Assembly (NCBI GenBank): GCA_017591395.1
Contig: WEDG01002551.1
Coordinates: 108,611-172,610, forward strand
Direction: 5' to 3'
DNA: 64,000 bases
DNA from: Schistocephalus solidus
Lineage: Eukaryota; Platyhelminthes; Cestoda; Diphyllobothriidea; Diphyllobothriidae
The notes beneath the pieces were generated by a model. That model was not told the DNA's origin, made no database searches, and saw only the letters and a program-made list of their open reading frames with translations. Made by a program: the position numbers and the translations under genes. This document shows, in pieces, positions 55,101 through 64,000 of this stretch; position 1 is the first letter of the stretch, and each line of letters starts with the position of its first letter.

Positions 55101-58100
55101 ACAACGGAACATACATGTTCCTTAAGCAGATCGGTGAGCCGCACACTTTCATCATATTCCCGATCGCAACCGACAAAACAACGAGCCCGTGGCTCAATGG
55201 TAGAGCGTTCGACTCAAATACCAAAGGTCGCGGGTTCGAATCCCAGGTGTACCACACTTGGGATTGGGTATGACTGGCTGATGACGGCTAATAAGCCAGA
55301 AATGGCCATTCCGGTCTCCCCTTGTCTTTGTCGGTTCCACTCTATCATATGCTACACGTCGCTATGCGACCGCCTGCGAGGGCTCTAATGTGAGCTCCAG
55401 GGCACAACGGAACATACATGTTCCTTAAGCAGATCGGTGAGCCGCACACTTTCATCATATTCCCGATCGCAACCGACAAAACAACGAGCCCGTGGCTCAA
55501 TGGTAGAGCGTTCGACTCAAATACCAAAGGTCGCGGGTTCGAATCCCAGGTGTGCCACACTTGGGATTGGGTATGACTGGCTGATGACGGCTAATAAGCC
55601 AGAAATGGCCATTCCGGTCTCCCTTGTCTTTGTCGGTTCCACTCTATCATATGCTACACGTCGCTATGCGACCGCCTGCGAGGGCTCTAATGTGAGCTCC
55701 AGGGCACAACGGAACATACATGTTCCTTAAGCAGATCGGTGAGCCGCACACTTTCATCATATTCCCGATCGCAACCGACAAAAACAACGAGCCCGTGGCT
55801 CAATGGTAGAGCGTTCGACTCAAATACCAAAGGTCGCGGGTTCGAATCCCAGGTGTTCCACACTTGGGATTGGGTATGACTGGCTGATGACGGCTAATAA
55901 GCCAGAAATGGCCATTCCGGTCTCCCTTGTCTTTGTCGGTTCCACTCTATCATATGCTACACGTCGCTATGCGACCGCCTGCGAGGGCTCTAATGTGAGC
56001 TCCAGGGCACAACGGAACATACATGTTCCTTAAGCAGATCGGTGAGCCGCACACTTTCATCATATTCCCGATCGCAACCGACAAAACAACGAGCCCGTGG
56101 CTCAATGGTAGAGCGTTCGACTCAAATACCAAAGGTCGCGGGTTCGAATCCCAGGTGTGCCACACTTGGGATTGGGTATGACTGGCTGATGACGGCTAAT
56201 AAGCCAGAAATGGCCATTCCGGTCTCCCCTTGTCTTTGTCGGTTCCACTCTATCATATGCTACACGTCGCTATGCGACCGCCTGCGAGGGCTCTAATGTG
56301 AGCTCCAGGGCACAACGGAACATACATGTTCCTTAAGCAGATCGGTGAGCCGCACACTTTCATCATATTCCCGATCGCAACCGACAAAACAACGAGCCCG
56401 TGGCTCAATGGTAGAGCGTTCGACTCAAATACCAAAGGTCGCGGGTTCGAATCCCAGGTGTGCCCACACTTGGGATTGGGTATGACTGGCTGATGACGGC
56501 TAATAAGCCAGAAATGGCCATTCCGGTCTCCCTTGTCTTTGTCGGTTCCACTCTATCATATGCTACACGTCGCTATGCGACCGCCTGCGAGGGCTCTAAT
56601 GTGAGCTCCAGGGCACAACGGAACATACATGTTCCTTAAGCAGATCGGTGAGCCGCACACTTTCATCATATTCCCGATCGCAACCGACAAACCAACGAGC
56701 CCGTGGCTCAATGGTAGAGCGTTCGACTCAAATACCAAAGGTCGCGGGTTCGAATCCCAGGTGTTCCACACTTGGGATTGGGTATGACTGGCTGATGACG
56801 GCTAATAAGCCAGAAATGGCCATTCCGGTCTCCCTTGTCTTTGTCGGTTCCACTCTATCATATGCTACACGTCGCTATGCGACCGCCTGCGAGGGCTCTA
56901 ATGTGAGCTCCAGGGCACAACGGAACATACATGTTCCTTAAGCAGATCGGTGAGCCGCACACTTTCATCATATTCCCGATCGCAACCGACAAAACCAACG
57001 AGCCCGTGGCTCAATGGTAGAGCGTTCGACTCAAATACCAAAGGTCGCGGGTTCGAATCCCAGGTGTACCACACTTGGGATTGGGTATGACTGGCTGATG
57101 ACGGCTAATAAGCCAGAAATGGCCATTCCGGTCTCCCTTGTCTTTGTCGGTTCCACTCTATCATATGCTACACGTCGCTATGCGACCGCCTGCGAGGGCT
57201 CTAATGTGAGCTCCAGGGCACAACGGAACATACATGTTCCTTAAGCAGATCGGTGAGCCGCACACTTTCATCATATTCCCGATCGCAACCGACAAAAACA
57301 ACGAGCCCGTGGCTCAATGGTAGAGCGTTTGACTCAAATACCAAAGGTCGCGGGTTCGAATCCCAGGTGTGCCACACTTGGGATTGGGTATGACTGGCTG
57401 ATGACGGCTAATAAGCCAGAAATGGCCATTCCGGTCTCCCTTGTCTTTGTCGGTTCCACTCTATCATATGCTACACGTCGCTATGCGACTGCCTGCGAGG
57501 GCTCTAATGTGAGCTCCAGGGCACAACGGAACATACATGTTCCTTAAGCAGATCGGTGAGCCGCACACTTTCATCATATTCCCGATCGCAACCGACAAAA
57601 ACAACGAGCCCGTGGCTCAATGGTAGAGCGTTCGACTCAATTACCAAAGGTCGCGGGTTCGAATCCCAGGTGTGCCACACTTGGGATTGGGTATGATTGG
57701 CTGATGACGGCTAATAAGCCAGAAATGGCCATTCCGGTCTCCCTTGTCTTTGTCGGTTCCACTCTATCATATGCTACACGTCGCTATGCGACCGCCTGCG
57801 AGGGCTCTAATGTGAGCTCCAGGGCACAACGGAACATACATGTTCCTTAAGCAGATCGGTGAGCCGCACACTTTCATCATATTCCCGATCGCAACCGACA
57901 AAACAACGAGCCCGTGGCTCAATGGTAGAGCGTTCTGACTCAAATACCAAAGGTCGCGGGTTCGAATCCCAGGTGGTACCACACTTGGGATTTGGGTATG
58001 CCTGGCTGATGACGGCTAATAAGCCAGAAATGGCCATTCCGGTCTCCCTTGTCTTTGTCGGTTCCACTCTATCATATGCTACACGTCGCTATGCGACCGC

Positions 58101-59515
58101 CTGCGAGGGCTCTAATGTTCGCTCAGGGCACAACGGAACATACATGTTCCTTAAGCAGATCGGTGAGCCGCACACTTTCATCATATTCCCGATCGCAACC
58201 GACAAAACAACGAGCCCGTGGCTCAATGGTAGAGCGTTTGACTCAATTACCAAAGGTCGCGGGTTCGAATCCCAGGTGTACCACACTTGGGATTGGGTAT
58301 GACTGGCTGATGATGGCTAATAAGCCAGAAATGGCCATTACGGTCTCCCTTGTCTTTGTCGGTTCCACTCTATCATATGCTACACGTCGCTATGCGACCG
58401 CCTGCGAGGGCTCTAATGTGAGCTCCAAGGGCACAACGGAACATACATGTTCCTTAAGCAGATCGGTGAGCCGCACACTTTCATCATATTCCCGATCGCA
58501 ACCGACAAAACAACGAGCCCGTGGCTCAATGGTAGAGCGTTCGACTCAAATACCAAAGGTCGCGGGTTCGAATCCCAGGTGTGCCACACTTGGGATTGGG
58601 TATGACTAGCTGATGACGGCTAATAAGCCAGAAATGGCCATTCAGGTCTCCCTAGTCTTTGGCGGTTCCACTCTATCATATGCTACACGTCGCTGTGCGA
58701 CCGCCTGCGAGGGCTCTTATGTGAGACTCCAGGGCACAACGGAACATACATGTTCCTTAAGCAGATCGTTGTGACACACACTTTCATCATATTCCCGATC
58801 GCAACCGACAAAACCAACGAGCCCTGTGGCTCAATGGTAGAGCGATTGACTCAAATACCAAAGGTCGCGGGTTCGAATCCCAGGTGTGCCACACTTGGGA
58901 TTGGGTATGATTGGCTGATGACGGCTAATAAGCCAGAAATGGCCATTCCGGTCTCCCTTGTCTTTGTCAGTTCCACTCTATCATATGCTACACGTCGCTA
59001 TGCGACCGCCTGCGAGGGCTCTAATGTGAGATCCAGGGCACAACGGAACATACATGTTCCTTAAGTAGATCGGTGAGCCGCACACTTTCATCATATTCCC
59101 GATCGCAACCGACAAAACAACGAGCCCGTGGCTCAATGGTAGAGCGTTCGACTCAATAACCAAAGGTCGCAGGGTTTCGAATCCCAGGTAGTGCCACACT
59201 TGGGATTGAGTATGACTGGCTAATGACGGCTAATAAGCCAGAAATGGCCATTCCGGTCTCCCTTGTCTTTGTCAGTTGCACTCTATCATTAGCTACACGT
59301 TGCTGTGCGAATGCCTGCGAGGGCTCTTATGTGAGCTCCAAGTCACAAAAAAACAAAAATGGTTATTAAGCAAATTGGATAGCAGAACACTTTCATCATA
59401 TTCCCGATCGCATTCATCAAAACAACGAGCCCGTGGCTCAAAGATAGAGCGTTCGACTCAATTTCCAAAGGTCGCGGGTTCAAATCCCAGGTGAGCCACA
59501 CTTAGGATTGGGTAT

Positions 59516-59560
59516 GATTGGCTGATGATGGCTAATAAGCCAGAAATGGCCATTCCGGTC
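59516..59560 (+). ncRNA. Hammerhead ribozyme, diverged-type copy with intact stem II
   Basis: Stem I GAUUGG/CCGGUC pairs throughout (two G-U). The core is CUGAUGA, stem II is UGGCU-AAUA-AGCCA with five full pairs, followed by GAAA, stem III AU/AU around GGCC, and AUU. Here the base of stem II is U-A, whereas the homogenised block has C against A. This is the best predicted ribozyme in the array. Confidence 0.85.
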
Positions 59561-62500
59561 TCCCTTGTCTTTGTCGGTTCCACTCTATCATATGCTACAC
59601 GTCGCTATGCGACCGCCTGCAAGGGCTCTTATGTGAGATCCAGGGCACAACGGAACATACATGTTCCTTAAGGAGATCGGTGAGCCTCACACTTTCATCA
59701 TCTTTCCGATCGCACTCGACAAAACAACGAACCCGTGGCTCAATGGTAGAGCGTTCGACTCAATTATCAAAGGTCGCGGGTTCGAATCCCAGGTGAGCCA
59801 CACTTGGGATTTGGAATGACTAGCTGATGATGTCTAGAAAGCAAGAAATGGCCATACCGGTGTCCCTTGTCTTTGACGGTTCCACTCTATCATATGCTAC
59901 ACGTCCCTGTCCGACCGCCTGCGAGGGCTCTAATGTTCGTTGCAGGGCAACATGGAAAATACATGTTCCTTAAGCAGATCGTTGGGCCACAAACGTTCAT
60001 CATATTTCCGATCGCAACCGACAAACCAACGAGCATGTGGCTTAATGGTAGTGCGTTTGACTCAATTACCAAAGGTCGTGGGTTCAAATCCCAGGTGTTC
60101 CACACTTATGATCGGGTATTATTGGCTGATGATGGCTTCCAAGCCAGAAATGGCCATTGCGGTCTCCCTTGTCTTTGTCGGTTCCACTCTATCATATGCT
60201 ACACGTCGCTATGCGACCGCCTGCGAGGGCTCTTATGTGAGCTCCAAGGGCACAACGGAACAAAACATGTTCCTTAAGCAGATTGGTGGGCAGAACACTT
60301 TCATCATATTCCCGATCGCATTCGTCAAAAACAACGAGCCCGTGGCTCAAAGATAGAGCGTTCGACTCAATTACCAAAGGTCGCGGGTTCGAATCCCAGG
60401 TGAGCCACACTTGGGATTTGGAATATGACTAGCTGATGACGGCTAATAAGCCAGAAATGGCCATTCCGGTGTCCCTTGTCTTTGTTGGTTCCACTCTATC
60501 ATATGCTACACGTCGCTGTGCGACCGCCTGCGAGGGCTCTAATGTGCGTTCCAGGGCACAACGGAACATACATGTTCCTTAAGCAGATCGTTGTGAGCCG
60601 CACAAACTTTCATCATATTTCCCGATCGCAACCGACAAAACCAACGAGCCCTGTGGCTCAATGGTAGAGCGTTTCGACTCAAATACCAAAGCTCGTGGGT
60701 TCAAATCCCAGGTGTTCCACACTTTGGATTGGGTATGACTGGCTGATGACGGCTAATAAGCCAGAAATGGCCATTCCGGTCTCCCCTTGTCTTTGTCGGT
60801 TCCACTCTATCATATGCTACACGTCGCTATGCGACCGCCTGCGAGGGCTCTTATGTGAGCTCCAAGGCACAAACGGAACATAAAATGTTCCTTAAGCAGA
60901 TCGGTGAGCCGCACACTTTCATCATATTCCCGATCGCAGCCGACAAAAACAACGAGCCCGTGGCTCAAAGATAGAGCGTTCGACTCAATTACCAAAGGTC
61001 GCGGTTTCAAATCCCAGGTGAGCCACAATTTGGGATTTGGAATGACTAGCTGATGATGGCTAGAAAGCAAGAAATGGCCATTCCGGTGTCCCTTGTCTTT
61101 GTTGGTTCCACTCTATCATATGCTACATGTCGCTGTGCGACCGCCTGCGAGGGCTCTTATGTTCGTTGCGGGAAACACGGAACATACATGTTCCTTAAGC
61201 AGATCGTTGTGAGCCTAAACTTTCATCATATTTCCGATCGCAACCGACAAACCAACGATCCTGTGGCTCAATGGTAGTGCGTTTGACTCAATTACCAAAG
61301 GTCGCGGGTTCAAATCCCAGGTGTTGCAAACTTAAGATTGGGTATTATTGGCTGATGATGGCTACCAAGCCAGAAATTCCTATTCCGGTCTCCCTTTTCT
61401 TTGCAAGTTCCACTCTATCATATGCTACACGTCGCTATGCGACCGCCTGCGAGGGCTCTTATGTGAGATCCAGGGTTCAACGGAACATACATGTTCCTTA
61501 AGCAGATCGTTGGGCCACAAACGTTCATCATATTTCCGATCGAAACCGACAAAACAACGAGCCCGTTGCTCAATGGTAGAGCGTTTTACTCAATAACCAA
61601 AGGTCGCGGGTTTCGAATCCAGGTGTGCCACACTTGGGATTGAGTATGACTGGCTGATGACGGCTAATAAGCCAGAAATGGCCATTCCGGTCTCCCCTTG
61701 TCTTTGTCAGTTGCACTCTATCATTAGCTACACGTCGCTATGCGAATGCCTGCGAGGGCTCTAATGTGAGCTCCAAGTCACAAAAACGGAACATACATGT
61801 TCCTTAAGCAGATTGGTGAGCCGAACACTTTTCATCATATTCCCGATCGCAACCATCAAAAACAACGAGCCCGTGGCTCAAAGATAGAGCGTTCGACTCA
61901 ATTTCCAAAGGTCGCGGGTTCAAATCCCAGGTGAGCCACACTTAGGATTGGGTATGATTGGCTGATGATGGCTAATAAGCCATAAATGGCTATTCCGGTC
62001 TCCCTTTTCTTTGTCGGTTCCACTCTATCATATGCTACACGTCGCAATGCGACCGCCTGCAAGGGCACTTATGTGAGATCCAGGGCAACACGGAACATAT
62101 ATGTTCCTTAAGGAGATCGGTGAGCCTCACACTTTCATCATCTTTCCGATCGCACTCGACAAAACAACGAACCCGTGGCTCAATGGTAGAGCGTTTGACT
62201 CAATTATCAAAGGTCGCGGGTTCGAATCTCAGGTGAGCCACACTTGGGATTTGGAATGACTAGCTGATGATGTCTAGAAAGCAAGAAATGGCCATACCGG
62301 TGTCCCTTGTCTTTGACGGTTCCACTCTATCATATGCTACACGTCCCTGTCCGACCGCCTGCGAGGGCTCTAATGTTCGTTGCAGGGCAACATGGAAACA
62401 TACATGTTCCTTAAGCAGATCGTTGGGCCACAAACGTTCATCATATTTCCGATCGCAACCGACAAACCAACGAGCATGTGGCTTAATGGTAGTGCGTTTG

Positions 62501-63774
62501 ACTCAATTACCAAAGGTCGTGGGTTCAAATCCCAGGTGTTCCACACTTATGATCGGGTATTATTGGCTGATGATGGCTTCCAAGCCAGAAATGGCCATTG
62601 CGGTCTCCCTTGTCTTTGTCGGTTCCACTCTATCATATGCTACACGTCGCTATGCGACCGCCTGCGAGGGCTCTTATGTGAGCTCCAAGGCACAAAAAAC
62701 AAAAATGTTCCTTAAGCAGATTGGTAAGCAGAACACTTTCATCATATTCCCGATCGCATTCGTCAGAACAACGAGCCCGTGGCTCAAAGATAGAGCGTTC
62801 GACTCAATTACCAAAGGTCGCGGGTTCAAATCCCAGGTGAGCCACACTTGGGATTTGGAATGACTAGCTGATGATGGCTAGAAAGCAAGAAATGGCCATT
62901 CCGGTGTCCCTTGTCTTTGTTGGTTCCACTCTATCATATGCTACATGTCGCTGTGCGACCGCCTGCGAGGGCTCTTATGTTCGTTGCAGGGAAACACGGA
63001 ACATACATGTTCCTTAAGCAGATCGTTGTGACACAAACTTTCATCATATTTCCGATCGCAACCGACAAACCAACGATCCTGTGGCTCAATGGTAGTGCGT
63101 TTGACTCAATTACCAAAGGTCGCGGGTTCAAATCCCAGGTGTTGCAAACTTAAGATTGGGTATGATTGGCTGATGATGGCTACAAGCCAGAAATTCCCTA
63201 TTCCGGTCTCCCTTTTCTTTGCGGTTCCACTCTATCATATGCTACACGTCGCTATGCGACCGCCTGCGAGGGCTCTTATGTGAGATCCAGGGCACCAGCG
63301 GAACATACATGTTCCTTAAGCAGATCGTTGGGCCACAAACGTTCATCATATTTCCGATCGAAACCGACATAACAACGAGCCCGTTGCTCAATGGTAGAGC
63401 GTTTTACTCAATAACCAAAGGTCGCAGTTTCCAATTCCAGTAGTGCAACACTTAGGGATTGAGTATGACTGGCTGATGACGGCTAATAAAGCCAGAAATG
63501 GCCATTCCGGTCTCCCTTTGTCTTTGTCGGTTCCACTCTATCATAGCTACACGTTGCTGTGCGAATGCCCTGTGAGGGCTCTTATGTGAGCTCCAAGGGC
63601 ACAACGGAACATACATGGTTCCTTAAGCAGATCTGGTAAGCAGAACACTTTTCATCATATTCCCGATCGCATCCGACAAAACAGCGAGCCCGTGGCTCAA
63701 AGATAGAGCGTTCGACTCAATTTCCAAAGGTCGCGGGTTCAAATCCCAGGTGAGCCACACTTAGGATTGGGTAT

Positions 63775-63819
63775 GATTGGCTGATGATGGCTAATAAGCC
63801 AGAAATGGCTATTCCGGTC
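63775..63819 (+). ncRNA. Hammerhead ribozyme, last full copy in window
   Basis: Same as the 59516 copy except that the stem III loop is GGCU. The changed loop leaves only the AU/AU pairs, supporting a two-pair stem III rather than a longer one. Confidence 0.8.
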
Positions 63820-64000
63820 TCCCTTTTCTTTGTCGGTTCCACTCTATCATATGCTACACGTCGCTATGCGACCCGCCTGCGAGGGCTCTTATGTGAGATC
63901 CAGGGCAACACGGAACATATATGTTCCTTAAGCAGATCGGTGAGCCTCACACTTTCATCATATTCCCGATCGCAACCGACAAAAGCAACGAGCCCGTGGC

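Larger units (their letters stand above)
42819..64000 (+). repeat. ~303-bp satellite: tandem tRNA-headed, hammerhead-bearing SINE units (about 70 copies)
   Basis: The unit repeats every 302-305 bp to the window end and beyond: 69 periods separate the hammerhead at 42849 from the one at 63775. Order within a unit: tRNA-like head (GAGCCCGTGGCTCAATGG to GGGTTCGAATCCC), a short spacer, the hammerhead, then a body (TTGTCTTTGTCGGTTCCAC, CGCTATGCGACCGCCTGCG) and a tail (CAACGGAACATACATGTTCC, GATCGGTGAGCC, CGATCGCAACCGACAAAA). From 42.8 to about 57.3 kb units are almost identical, differing by one base in two homopolymers and at one A/T/G site (GTGTNCCAC). The same unit occurs singly at 2.1, 5.0 and 22.4 kb. 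Open frames inside it are by-products of the repeat. Confidence 0.97.
57300..64000 (+). repeat. Diverged distal part of the array with higher-order units
   Basis: Identity falls progressively from about 57.3 kb. Distinct monomer types follow in fixed order. The order runs: GAGCCACACTTAGGATTGGG (59.49 kb), GATTTGGAATGACTAGC with GATGTCTAGAAAGC (59.79), CTTATGATCGGGTATT (60.10), TTTGGAATATGACTAGC (60.40), CACTTTGGATTGGG (60.71), CACAATTTGGGATTTGG (61.02), GTTGCAAACTTAAGATTGGG (61.32), GGGATTGAGTATGAC (61.62). The order then restarts at 61.93 kb. The second unit lacks types 4 and 5. Period 2440 bp, then about 1819 bp. Confidence 0.85.

Noticed and set aside
43077..58609. Dozens of repeated open frames in the satellite (for example starting MVERSTQIPKVAGSNPRC on plus and MWYTWDSNPRPLVFESN on minus)
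   Set aside because: They are translations of the tRNA-like head and hammerhead region, repeat with the 303-bp period (a multiple of three) and are broken wherever units diverge. No protein family is implied.
42819..64000. CRISPR array
   Set aside because: The whole 303-bp unit repeats, with no unique spacers, in a eukaryotic genome context.

Overview
The window reads as repeat-rich genomic DNA of a flatworm, most likely a tapeworm. This is an inference from three things: a split KDM4-type gene with 34-48 bp introns at its 5' end and kilobase introns further on; decayed retroelements of kinds I associate with tapeworms (an APE-endonuclease/RT element with C-terminal C2H2 zinc fingers, CR1-like fragments, a GIY-YIG Penelope-like element); and a large satellite. 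No bacterial, viral or organellar genes are seen. No species-level identification is possible from the sequence alone.

Layout. 1-16.7 kb is intergenic and made mostly of broken mobile elements: dispersed tRNA-derived elements, a GC-rich repeat, an AT-rich repeat with palindromic ends, a 3 kb decayed non-LTR retrotransposon on the minus strand, and fragments of others. 16.7-37.75 kb is one minus-strand gene that I assembled exon by exon as a JmjN-JmjC-PHD-ePHD-double-Tudor histone lysine demethylase (KDM4). Eleven exons were located; reading phase shows at least one more lies unseen in the 8.5 kb intron. Its large introns host further mobile-element debris, including a Penelope-like element flanked by inverted repeats. 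At 38.1-38.3 kb there is one probable terminal exon of an unrecognised gene. 39.6-41.75 kb is a decayed CR1-like element.

42.8-64 kb is a tandem array of about 70 monomers of about 303 bp that runs off the end of the window. Each monomer carries a tRNA-like head with RNA polymerase III A and B boxes. About 20 bp downstream of the head is a 45-nt segment that folds as a type I hammerhead ribozyme: six-pair stem I, CUGAUGA core, stem II with a tetraloop, GAAA, a two-pair stem III, and an AUU cleavage triplet. Dispersed single copies at 2.1, 5.0 and 22.4 kb show that the monomer is a SINE-like element that became tandem. The architecture parallels the Schistosoma SM-alpha satellite. The proximal 16 kb of the array is highly homogenised. 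The distal 5 kb is diverged and organised into higher-order units of eight and six monomers. This self-cleaving satellite is the most interesting system in the window.

The rest (1-2 kb, 5.3-6.4 kb, 12.5-13.5 kb, 14.1-15 kb, 38.3-39.6 kb and most intron space) shows no gene I can support.
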